In this document: positions 43,367 to 54,442 of the stretch, piece after piece
How the letters are laid out: every line of letters begins with the position of its first letter
How positions within the stretch are numbered: the stretch's first letter is position 1
Origin: Dryas octopetala
Taxonomy: Eukaryota; Streptophyta; Magnoliopsida; Rosales; Rosaceae
DNA length: 64,000 bases
Direction: 5' to 3'
NCBI GenBank assembly: GCA_963921425.1
Contig: OY992836.1
Coordinates: 5,533,825-5,597,824, forward strand
The notes under the pieces: generated by a model
What the model saw: the letters and a program-made list of their open reading frames with translations, nothing else
Told to the model about the DNA's origin: nothing
Database searches by the model: none
Made by a program: the position numbers and the translations under genes

Positions 43367-46300
43367 ATGGATAGGACTTGGTTGACGATACCGCGACAGT
43401 TAGAGGCATACGTAGATGGAATCAATTTGTTTTTGGATCAAGCGGCTGCAAATGGTGTTGGGCCAGATAAATTCAAATGTCCGTGTAAAAAATGTTGCAA
43501 TAGATATATTTTTGGAAAACAAACTATTGTGGATCATCTTGTTTGGCATGATATGGATAAAGATTACAAAAAAGCTTGGTGGCGGCATCATGGGGAGCCT
43601 AATATTGGAGAGCCAAATTTAAGGGAGATAGAAGATGACGTAGGAGGAGAGATGGATGGTATGCATGATTTTCTTAATGACATATTTGTTCAACCAGTAA
43701 CGGAAGAAGAGGTTGGGTCATCGACACAACCTACTATCGTGGATGGGCGTCCAGCAGAGGCCGAAAGTTTTTTTAAGTTGCTTAAAGATGCAGATCAAGA
43801 GTTGTATCCTGGTTGCATAGAGTTTAAGAAATTGGAGGCCGTTGTAAGATTGTACCAGATCAAGTGTTTAGGGAGTTTGCCGGACAGTTTATTCACTACG
43901 TTACTAGAGTTGGTTAAAAGAATGTTGTCTGATGGAGATTGTTTGCCGGACTTGTGTTATAAGGCAAAGAAACTTATAAATGGGTTGGATCTCACATATG
44001 AGAAGATTGATGCATGTCCTAATGATTGCATGATATATATATTGGAAAGACACCTCAAAATTGACTGCATGTTCGGTTTGTGACAAATCAAGATATAAAG
44101 ATAACAAAGGAGATGATACTTCTAGAAAGAAAGTCTCAGCTAAGGTTATGTGGTACTTCCCTTTAAAATCGAGATTGAAGAGGTTTTATATGTCGAAGCA
44201 TATTGCTGAACATATGAGGTGGCATGCAACTGAATGTCCCAAGGATGGGTTTATGAGGCATCCGTCAGATTCTCCGGCATGGAACATTTAGATAATTTGT
44301 ACCCTAATTTTGCGTCAGAAATTCGAAATGTGCGTTTAGGGCTGGCAAGTGATGGATTTCATCCTTTTGGCCATATGAGCAATGCCCATAGCACATGGCC
44401 TGTGGTGCTTTCTGTTTACAAGTTGCATTCATGGATGTGTATGAAGCAACCAAATTTATTATTGTCCTTGTTGATTCCAGGACCGAGAAGTCCTGGAAAT
44501 GACATTGATGTGTATTTGCGACCATTAATTGATGAGTTGAATGAGTTGTGGGTGGTTGGCACTACCATGTATGATGTGTTTTCAAACCAAACTTTTACGA
44601 TGAAGGCTGTTGTGTTATGGACCATTAGTGATTTTCCAGCTTATGGAATGTTGTCTGGATGGAGTACTAAGGGATATAAAGCATGTCCGCATTGCATGGA
44701 TGATAATGTATTTGAACATTTGCCTGTGAGTCGTAAGATTTGTTATTTGGGGCATCAAAGATTTTTACCAATTGAGCATAGGTTTCGAAAGAAACAAGCA
44801 GCATTTAATGGTCATCGAGAAGATCGTCAGGCACCAAGACAGTTGAATGGGTTACAATGTCTTGAACAACTATCTAGTTTGAGGTTCACTTTTGGAAAGC
44901 ATGACCAAAATGCGCCTGTTGGACAAAGAAGACGAAGGCCTTCAATTTCTAGAAGTAATAACGGTCAGTGGAGAAAGAAAAGCATATTTTTTGAACTACC
45001 CTATTGGAGGCATCTTTTGATCAGACACAATCTCGATGTCATGCATATTGAGAAGAATGTATGTGATAATGTGGTTGGAACATTGTTGGATATTACGAAG
45101 AGGACAAAGGATGGATTGGCTGCACGTGCAAATATTGAAGTCTTGAATATAAGACATAGTCAACACCCTCGTAGAGAAGGAGATAAAACATTTTTGCCCC
45201 CGGCAAATTTGCAAAGTGTTGTCTACTATTCGGGTTCCTGATGGATATTCAGCAAATTTGTCTCGATGTGTGAATGTGAATGAGAGAAAAATAAATGGGT
45301 TGAAAATTCATGATTGCCATGTTTTAATGCAACAATTACTCCCGCTTGCGATACGTGGTGTGTTACCCAAATCTGTCACTATGGTTTTACTAGAGTTGAG
45401 TGCAATCTTTAGACAGTTGTGTAGCAAGAAGGAAACTGAGGCAGCATTCAATCAACTAAACTCTAGAATTGCATTGACCTTATGTCAGATGGAGAAGATT
45501 TTCTCTCCTTTATTTTTTGATGTCATGGTGCATCTCCCAATTCACTTGGCAAATGAAGTTGCTATTGCAGGACCAGTTCAATATAGATGGATGTATCTCA
45601 TTGAACGGTAATGGTCATTTCCTTATGCTTAATTTGCATTAATTTTAGTTTTTATTCTCTAATATTTTTTTTTCATGTTAAATATTGAAGGTATTTGCAA
45701 ACACTGAAGCGGTATGTGCGAAATAAGAGTCGTCCTGAAGGTTCTATTGTTGAAAGGTATTTGGTCGATGAGGGTTTATCTTTCTGTTCCATGTACCTTA
45801 GAGATGTTGATACTCGTCGTAATCGTAAGGGTCGAAATGCATATGGTATTGGACGTGGAATATGTGGTGGGTTATCAATTTTTGACTCCACAGGCCAATA
45901 TTTAGGTTCAGGTGAAAATGTAGAGCTTGATCTAAATGATAGGAATCGATGCCACAGATACATTCTTGATAATTGTGATAAAGTAATCCCTTTTAGAAGG
46001 CAACATGAGGACTTTTTGAGAGATAAACATCAAAGGGAAAGGTTCACTAGGCGACAAATCATGGAGATAAGCAAAAAAGAATTTCCTGAATGGTTCAAGA
46101 AATATGTAAGAAGTCAATTACTAAGTTTCTACATCATGTCCCTAATATTAATTTTTACCTAATGTTTCTACATCATTTTTTTCACAGATTAATGCAAGGT
46201 TTTATGCTAATGACCCGTTGATATCCGATAACTTGCATTGGCTTGCTAATCCTCCTCGCACACTTGTGACGAAATACAAAAGCCACGCTATTAATGGTTT

Positions 46301-46881
46301 TAGATTTCGAATAAAATTGGTGGATGATAAGCATAAGAATCAGAATTGTGGTGTATTTGTACCTGCAAATATTTCGGGTCGTGTTGGGCAAGTTAATTGC
46401 TATGATGTTGTCACAGATATGTTTCTGGTTAGATATTGTGGTCCTACCGAGGCAGAAGATATGGGTCGTTGTGTGATGTTGTTTAAGTGTGATTGGGTTG
46501 ATAGTGGAAGTCCTAGGGGTATAAAGACAGATCAATATGGTTTTACCTTGGTGAACTTCAATCGATTGGGATTTAGGGATGACCCTTTCATACTAGCTTC
46601 ACAAGCAATGCAAGTATTTTATGTTGTAGATTCGATTGAAACAGATTGGCATGTAGTGGTCCGAACGCATCCGAGGGACTTTTTTGATGTATTAGAGGAT
46701 AAAGATACAATTGATGATTATGCCATACCAAATCTAGATGATCGGGTACTTGACAATGAAGATATGCAAACAAGCTAGGGTTGGCGTGGAAGAGACACCT
46801 TTTGATGAAGCATTACCTTTGCCCACTAAATTGGTTAATTCAATTGTTGACGATGAGCTTGATGATGATATGGATGCTTAA
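43367..46881 (+). pseudogene. TNP2-like CACTA transposase, interrupted
   Basis: Starts MDRTWLTIPRQLEAYVDGIN with the transposase-associated domain (PRQLEAY, CPCKKCCN, HLVWHDMD). The catalytic TNP2 region follows (VRLGLASDGFHPFG, SLLIPGPRSPGNDIDVYL, LWTISDFPAYGMLSGWSTKG, HNLDVMHIEKNVCDNVVGT). Next are DUF4218 (VPDGYSANLSRCVNV, GLKIHDCHVLMQQLLPLA) and DUF4216 (NCGVFVPANISG, FKCDWVDSG, FVLVNFNRLG-type block). Two introns fit the family: 45608-45690 and 46106-46197. The frame shifts near 44060, between about 44235 and 44285, near 45200-45220 and near 46775; the last shift lets the tail read on to the stop at 46879-46881. Four indels make this copy unlikely to give active transposase, although single-base assembly errors could mimic some of them. 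Confidence 0.9.
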
Positions 46882-46981
46882 ATTAAATTATTTTATTTTT
46901 TTGGTGTTGTTTTGTAATTAAGAACTCTTATGTAATACTTTTTTATTAGTGAATTTTTTTGTGCGGGACTAGGTCCCGTGG

Positions 46982-49684
46982 TGTGACGCCCCGAAACTGG
47001 GAACACCACAGCGGCACCCGTCTTAAAGATCTTGAGACTATAATACCCCTTACCCCGAGTATTATATTCCCAAGCTCTCTAAAACGAGTTAAGCCCTTTT
47101 TAATGAAGAACCCGGGTTGGATCAGAGTAGTAAAAATACAACGGAAGAAATTACTGAAAATGCCTCATATTATAAATAACAGTAAAGAGTACCAACCCGT
47201 GAGGGTTATGTGTTTCAAATACACTAACCCTAATGCTACATAATAAAACAGTAGATAAACAGATATGTCAGGATAGTCCAACCCACGCCAGAGTGATTCA
47301 GTCTTCAACAATGTGGTGCAACAAATTGGACTCATGGATAGCCATTGGGATATGCCACCTACGAGGATGAAAGAGAAACACCACCACGGATCCAAAGAAA
47401 GGATCTAAACCAGATAGCAAGACTGAAACTGACAAGCTGCAAGTGCCACACCCACGACCTCAATCTTGGTCTCCAACAACTGGATTATCTGCACTCACAA
47501 GAGTACAGTAGGGGGTAAGCGTCACATACGTTCATCACTTCCCCTCGAGGGAAAATCCTGGTTAGGTTTGAAGCAATACTCGAAAATATAGGATTTCAAG
47601 GATAACAGTTTAAAAGCCATGCACACCTAAAAACAGGGTATCAATATCAATAATATTGTAACCAAAGCCAGTAATGATAAAGATAATTATGCCAATAATC
47701 AGTGAGTAAAGCCTTTGCATGCTCATACATCTTTTTCAGTGAAAATTCTTCCTGTCACGTGACATAGTTCAGAAACATACCTGCGACCGATCACATACAG
47801 GCCAACCACCAGTATCGGAAATTCAACCACCACCTCGATACTGTGGTGAGAGTATCCATTTACCTGGTAATACCACATTGGTTAGCCTCCCCAGAAGGAC
47901 ATTCGACTAACCAGTCCGTACTTACCCCTCCGGAGGTTTAGGGGATCGAAACCCAAGGTCACAACACGTGCCCGTTACTCTCAGGTCGTCCAAGGTATCA
48001 CACAGAAAATCACACAAATATGCCATACAAAAATCATGCACATTCTCTGTGAAAGACATTTTCATATACATATAGTACGAAAATAGGCAGAAAATCCAAT
48101 AACCAGGATATGGTACTTTCCCCCTACCTGCTTTACCAAAGTGTGTCCCTTGCCTGATCCCTTTCCTGTGTCTGGGTCCCACTTGTAACTGTTGGGAAAC
48201 TGGAGATCCGAATCCGACGACAGCTATTAGGAACGTACTAAACGTACTCTCGGCCTTGTCTGTTAAGACCAGGTAAAAATTTAGAGGTTTGGCACTAGCG
48301 TAACTTGCTAGGCTTCTCTAAATTCTTGATCCGGCATGACCCTGCTCCCCGAGGCAGACAGTCATGTCAGACCGTGTGGTTTCTAAGTTTATTTTAATTT
48401 ATTGTCGAGAAGGTTGATCAGATATGAACCTTACAACGTGACCAGGTCAGTGCATGGGGAAACTGAGGGAGCTCTGGCTCAGTACCCAACGCTTGTATGC
48501 TCATGGACTGACCTTAGTCATCACGTTATTTGGTTACCACTGATATGGCCTCAATATTTATTAAGTTCATTTAATGACAACAGTTAAACGGTGTTTTGTC
48601 TATAATCACCACTTAAACAACAGCAAAATAAATAAGCTGGGTTAAGGGTATACCTGTTGAAGACTTCCCACGAGCAGAGTCTCGGTACCACTAGACTTGC
48701 TAAATAATAAGATTAAAATAGCCTAATTAACAAGAGATTTATTTAACAAAATTTTAGCAGAAATTCGACAGGGATCAAGAAATTATCTATGGAGCTCATA
48801 AATGATTTTTTTAAAACTTCACCAAAACATAGCCTTCACACTACTAGAATTGAAGAGCTCGTCGCCACGATCGCGTAGGCGAAATCGGATCGTCGATCGG
48901 AGCTCTAGAACTCAAGATAAACTCAAAACAAGATTGAAGAAGAGAGAGAAAGGAGGAGAGAGGAGAGAGAGTCTCTCTCTTGGGAAGCGTGCGGCTGAAA
49001 TGGGTGAAGAACCAGCAAGGGTGCGGCACTATTTATAGGAAGGCTTGACTGAGTCAACTTGGTCAACTCGTTGACTCAGTGGGTGGACTCACCACCAACC
49101 GTCGCCACGTGTCAAGTGGAGAGGCTGCCACGTGTCGCGGGCCATGCAGCTGGTTGCACATGCAGCCGTCGGATCAGATGGGCCATGCGAGATCCAACGG
49201 CCCAGATCGTGCCACGTGGCGCGATCTGGTATTTCCTATTTTATTTTCTTTTTCCTATATTCCCCAACTTCAAAAATTAATTAAAAATAGCTCGGGACTC
49301 AGAAAAATACCCCGAAAAATACTACGGACTCGTATCGACTAGTACTAATTAACTATGAGGTCAAATTACCAATTTGCCCTTTAGAAAAATTTCAAAAATT
49401 TCAAGCTCCACAAACTAAGATAAAATGCTTTAAAGAAAAAGAAATTTTGGGAAATTCATAAAATAATCTCCCGGACTCGGAATAATACGAGACTTGCTCC
49501 GTTGGGTTCGTGAGTAAAAGTACCACCTTTTAAAGGTCTAACTTGGGTCAAAACTCTAGTCAAAGTTGGTCAAACAATTAAAGCTTAAGGTGAAAAATAT
49601 GATTTTCCGCCCAACAATTTCTAGAAAAATTCTAGAAATTAAAGAAAAATTCCAAAATAAATTTGGAAAATTTTGGGTCTCACA
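46982..49684 (-). mobile_element. Solo LTR, probable Ty3/Gypsy type, nested in CACTA
   Basis: 2703-bp insertion bounded by TGTGACGCC... and ...GGTCTCACA with a perfect 5-bp duplication CGTGG (46977-46981 and 49685-49689). In minus orientation it begins TGTGAGACCC and ends GGGGCGTCACA. It has a TATAAATA box (about 49030-49037) followed by a CT-rich leader, the layout of an LTR. I see no internal coding region and no second LTR, so it is a solo LTR fossil. It is younger than the CACTA copy that holds it. Confidence 0.8.
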
Positions 49685-49848
49685 CGTGGTTTTTACCTTT
49701 TGAGGGTTTTCCACGTTAAAATATATTTGTGTGTTTATATATTGGTTTTATAGCAATTTTGTTTTATTTAATTAATTAATATTTATGTAGTATGTATTTG
49801 GTGGTGTATATATATATATATGTATATGGTTAATTATAATTTATTTAG

Positions 49849-51661
49849 ATGAGTGATAATGAAGAACATATGGACGAGCACCACGATGAGCAGGTTGAGG
49901 CTAGTTCAAATGGTAAGCTATAGTTTGGTTATATAAAGTTTTTATTTATTCTATTATTTATAATATTTTTGTCATTTATGTATATTAATTTGGATTAAGA
50001 TGTAGCAATGCCCCAAAGGAGAAGACGTGGTCCCGGAAAGATTAAGTGGGCTGGTAAAGATCATAGGGGTAAAGAGTATTGTGAATTTAGTCCGAGCGGG
50101 AAGTGTATTTCTCAAAACAGTATAGAGTTTTCCAAGTTTATATCTTCTGAAGTAAAAGATCCCAACAATGTTCCTCTAGTGCATGATTGGAGATTGGTTG
50201 AAGAAGAAACAAAGAACACTTTGTGGGACTGAATACGGGTATCAATTTATTTTTTTAAAATAATATTAAAACTACAATACCTGTAAATATTTACATTTAT
50301 TTTTTTTTTTAAAATCTTTTATGTATGTAGGGCACTATCACTTTTCGTGATGAGGATTTGGTAAAAATGTCCGTGATTAAGACCATGACTTTGGCTATTG
50401 CTGAACATGCTTATAAAGAATACAGAGCATATTTGAAAGGGAAGTACTACACTGGCAGGACAGGTCAGCGGCGGTTGAGATGTCCCAATAATGTAGATCC
50501 TGTGTAGTGGGCGAAGATGGTGGAACATTGGATAACCCAAAAACTCAGGTGACAACCTTTAATCAACTATTTAATAATACTAGTATGTGCAATTATGACT
50601 AATTTATATTCTGTTTGACCTTTTAGAAGATAGCTGTGAAAAATAAAGCTAATCGTTCTCAACAAATGATGAGCCATACATCAGGATCGTGGACATTTGA
50701 ACGTCTTCGTGAAGATTATGTGAGTATAGTTAATTTTTTTCATCTTATTGAGTTACAATTTTATTTAATTAGGGCACAGAAATATATTCTAAATTATTTT
50801 TTTTAATGGTTTAAATTTTTAGAAGAAGAAGCATGGACTTGAACCCGATCCCGTTACTTTCTTTCGTGTCACCCACACGCGCAAAGACAATAGTTGGATT
50901 AATGTGCCATCGGAGGAGAGAGGGGTAAATATTATACTAGTTTTTTTTTTTTTTTCCATAATGTGTATTTTATGTTCTTAAATTTTACTTACAAATTTAT
51001 CTAAATATTTGTTTATTAGATGTCCATGGAGAGTTTCGTTGACTCACGGGTTGAGTCTGGAGCGGATGACACTTCTGAACTTCGCACATAAGTGTAAGTT
51101 GAGGAGATGGGTCCTGAGAGGAAAAATAGAGTTCGGCTCTATGGACATGGGGTTACACCTGAAATGGTGCCTTATGCTAGGGCTCAATCTAGTACTTATT
51201 CTCGGAGATCATCGAAGACAAGAGAAGCTCTTTTAGAGGCACAGTGCCTCGAATGGCAGAAGAAGCATGAGGCTGTGCAGGCTAAGCAGGATGCCCAAGA
51301 TGAGGCAATTGAGCTGTTAAAGACTCAGCTACAGTAGCAGCAATAGATGATGATGTTTATGCAGCAGCAACAACAAGTGATGACGCAGACACAGACACAC
51401 CCGCAGAGCTCGCATCCACAACAGCCTTCTGGCCAGAGTTAGCCTCCACATTCTCCCTATGGAATGTTCTCGATGCATCCTATGTACCAGATGCCGTTTA
51501 CGCCTCAGTCACCTTTGCAGATGCTTATGTATCGGCCAGAGGTACCTTCTCAGCCATCTCCTGGTGGGTCACATCATTCTACAGGTCTTGGATTTTCCGG
51601 ATTGCTTTCCGGTAATTTAGGTGATGAAGAATTTATGAGACAGTTTGGTCCGCAGGGATGA
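49849..51661 (+). pseudogene. TNPA-like protein gene (transposase_24, Ptta/En/Spm family), interrupted
   Basis: Exon 1 is 49849-49912 (acidic, MSDNEEHMDEHHDE), spliced to 50000 with matching phase (DVAMPQRRRRGPGKIKW). Later blocks are GTITFRDEDLVK (50334 on), ANRSQQMMSHTSGSWTFERL (about 50650), KKHGLEPDPVTFFRVTHTRK (about 50825), RVRLYGHGVTPEMVP (about 51130) and a Gln/Met/Pro-rich tail (51300-51660). This is the second CACTA gene; TNPA-type proteins bind the subterminal repeats. Several in-frame TAG or TGA codons interrupt the blocks, most of the TAGs where a Gln codon (CAG/CAA) is expected. Intron borders in the middle are only approximate. Confidence 0.8.
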
Positions 51662-51884
51662 TCAGGGTCACATTCAGCTTCCGATTCGTGTTCTGCTGCG
51701 GGACTTGAGTAGATTATTTTTGTTTGCCTACTTTATCTTATCTCTATTGATGGAACAATATTATTTGGCATATATTGTTAATTGAAATATTTTATCTTTA
51801 TTAGTGTATAATTATTATTGGAAATGTTTTATATTAATTATTTCAAATATAATTTCATTTATTTTTTTATATATATTCAATAAT

Positions 51885-52370
51885 TCTGGCGGTTGTATCC
51901 GCCAAGAAAGGATTTTTTAATATATTTTATTATTTTTTCTGGCGGATACACTATCAATGCCGGCAGTTGTATCCGCTATGAAAGCATATTTTTTTTTTTT
52001 ATATTTTATTACTTTTCCTGGCAGATATACTATCAATGCCGGCGGTTATATCCGCCAGGAATTAGTTAATGCCAGCGGATATATTCGCCAGGAATTACTC
52101 AATGCTGGCGGATATATCCAACACGAATAAGTTAATGCCGGCGGATATATCCCCCAGGAAAATTTTAATGCCTTGTTAGCGTGAAATGGTATTCCTGGCG
52201 GATTTAGACAGTTGTCCGCCTGAAAAAGTGTTTTACCTGTGGTTTTAATGCTGGCGGAAACTCTATCCGCCACTGCTTCATAATCCTGGCGGATTTAGCT
52301 ATTTTTCCGCTAGAAAATTGTTTTTCCTGGAGATTTAATTCCGCCAGGAATAAGTGCTTTTGTAGTAGTG
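51885..52370. repeat. CACTA 3' subterminal repeats and TIR
   Basis: About a dozen copies of GGCGG(A/T)T or its complement ATCCGCC are spaced 15-60 bp apart and commonly paired as inverted repeats around TATAT or TTAGA. The array ends in TTTTGTAGTAGTG, the inverse of the left TIR. Confidence 0.88.
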
Positions 52371-54187
52371 AATATCATTGATTCATTATAATGAGATAAA
52401 TAGCATGCCATGGTTTATGAATTAGATATATAAATTCTAATTCGATAAATTTTCATAGTTTGTATTGGCTATTATGAAAAGTTTTAATTATATCTTATAA
52501 CCATTTATAAGGCATGGATTCCTTATGGGTGGTTGTCACATCCCAATTTTAGAAGTGAATTTGAAAATAGAATTGCAGTGTGAAATATGTCATATTTTAA
52601 AGTAAAGTAAAAATTCCTTCAATTATGACATAATAGAATAATACTAAATTTCCCTATGGAAAACGGAGTATCTATGTTATAAATAAGATCAGAGTATGTG
52701 TAGTTTAAGCTACACTATTGTATATTACATAATTTATTCCAGGCATCAAATATCATAATCCAGCAGCAAATATCATAATTCCAATAACAAACATCACAAT
52801 TCCAGCATTTCATAGGCATCACTTGTATAATTCCTCTCTTGGGTATGAGGATTATCACCTGCATCAATTATTAACAGCGTAAGCTTTTAAGACTCAATAG
52901 AGACTTTTAGTTCCTCATGGCCGATTTTTAATATCATACATGGAATAACCAAACTGCATATTAATGCATGTATGAACACACTCCCTTTCTAACCTTATTA
53001 ACTTATATATAAGGCAAACATGCATGCACATCCCATACCGTGCATTTTACCACTTTGGCCCCGAATACCTTATAAATATTTCAACACCCATTATTCCCAT
53101 AATCTCAATTGATTTCGTTTAATTCTTCTTCCTTCCCTTTTTGTTGGTCACTAAGTCATTCACTTTCTCTTAGTACCAATATAACAAGACTACTACGACA
53201 TCCACTTTCTCTTAGTGTCTTTCATAACACAATTTAATTCCACCATCCGTGTACATATAACTTAAATGATGTACATGTATTTCATGATATGAATCATGTC
53301 CAAATTACTCAAAACAAATACTCAAATGGAGTAATGCTCACAAGTACTCAAATGGAGTAACACTCAAATTACTCAAAACAAGTATTCAAGTATTCATGAT
53401 ATACAGTCTCTATGTTAAGAATTGTCTTTTTGCTTAGCCACTTATCTTCTTACTAAGAATGATTACTGGTTTTCACTATTTTCTTGTCGCAGTAAATGAC
53501 CATATAGTTGCTTTACGTTACAAACATAAACTACTTAATCATATCAAGCTATTTAGCACACCCAAAATATATTAAGTAATCATTATACCAATTTGAAATA
53601 CTGTTGTTATTGAGGAACCCATTTGACACGTATAACAATGTCATTTATGAATCAAATGATTTGAACTCCAAAACTAAAGTGGCAGCCCTTTTTTAAAATC
53701 TTCATTATATATATTTATCACCTATAATATGCTACATACATAAATGAGTGGCATCTAAGATAAATATTTATTACATAAGAACATATGGTCTGTTATCCAT
53801 TAATTTTGGATGCGGAGTTGGCTTTTTTCAAGTTGTTGCCAAATGAAGAAAATGCAGTTAAACCTTATCAATATTGGATGCGGATCGAGTTGGCTTCTAA
53901 ACCCTAAACCCTAATGAGGTAGTTGCACATTAGGAAAGACCATAATATCTATATAATACAATTAACCCGTGTCAAAATGAGGGAAGTGAGCTTAAAGGAG
54001 TTGCATTTGGGGATTGCACAATGTGGCATTTGCTTTCTTTCACATGATGACACATAAGGTATGATAACTTGCTATGGATTTGACACCAACAATGGTTCAA
54101 AGATTACAACAACGTATTGTACCTCCACCCAAGATTACAAGAAATATTTAAGGAGTTAATTGATCGAAATAGGGGGTGTAGAAGTAC
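52371..54187. other. Intergenic DNA with a probable LTR fragment
   Basis: The first 70 bp continue the diverged repeat that flanks the CACTA. From 52534 the sequence TGTCACATCCCAATTTT, read on the minus strand, ends GGGATGTGACA like many plant Gypsy LTR 3' ends. An LTR-like segment (about 52840-52910) follows. The opposite end is not identifiable, so it is a possible fossil LTR piece. Two and a half telomere-like CCCTAAA units occur near 53900. No gene is supported. Confidence 0.35.
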
Positions 54188-54442
54188 AAATAATGTGGCT
54201 TACAGAAGGCTTGATGTACACGAAATAATTATTGAGGACAACAAAGTTAGAATACTTCTACCAACAGACCAACACTTGCAGAAAGAAGAATACATATATA
54301 TACCATAGATTTACAAACTTACCGACATAATTTTCAATGAAAACAACTAGGAAAATGTCGAATACAAAGACTTCAGGATAAAAGTTGGACATATTAAGTA
54401 TCTTTGTTACTCAAATTTATTTTTGTATGTCAAGGATTAGTT

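Larger units (their letters stand above)
41951..52370 (+). mobile_element. CACTA (En/Spm) DNA transposon with nested solo LTR
   Basis: 10.4-kb element. TIRs are CACTACTACAAAA at both ends, and the 3-bp target duplication is AAT (41948-41950 and 52371-52373). Subterminal regions carry many GGCGGAT / ATCCGCC words, often as inverted pairs, the kind of site bound by TNPA-type proteins. It encodes a TNP2-like transposase (43367-46881) and a TNPA-like protein (49849-51661), both on the + strand and both interrupted. A 2.7-kb solo LTR (46982-49684) lies between the two genes. Without the LTR the element is about 7.7 kb, normal for autonomous CACTA. Its ends look intact, so it may still be moved by proteins supplied by other copies. 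Confidence 0.95.

Noticed and set aside
53890-53920. Telomere-like CCCTAAA repeats
   Set aside because: Only about two and a half units, so neither a telomere nor an interstitial array.
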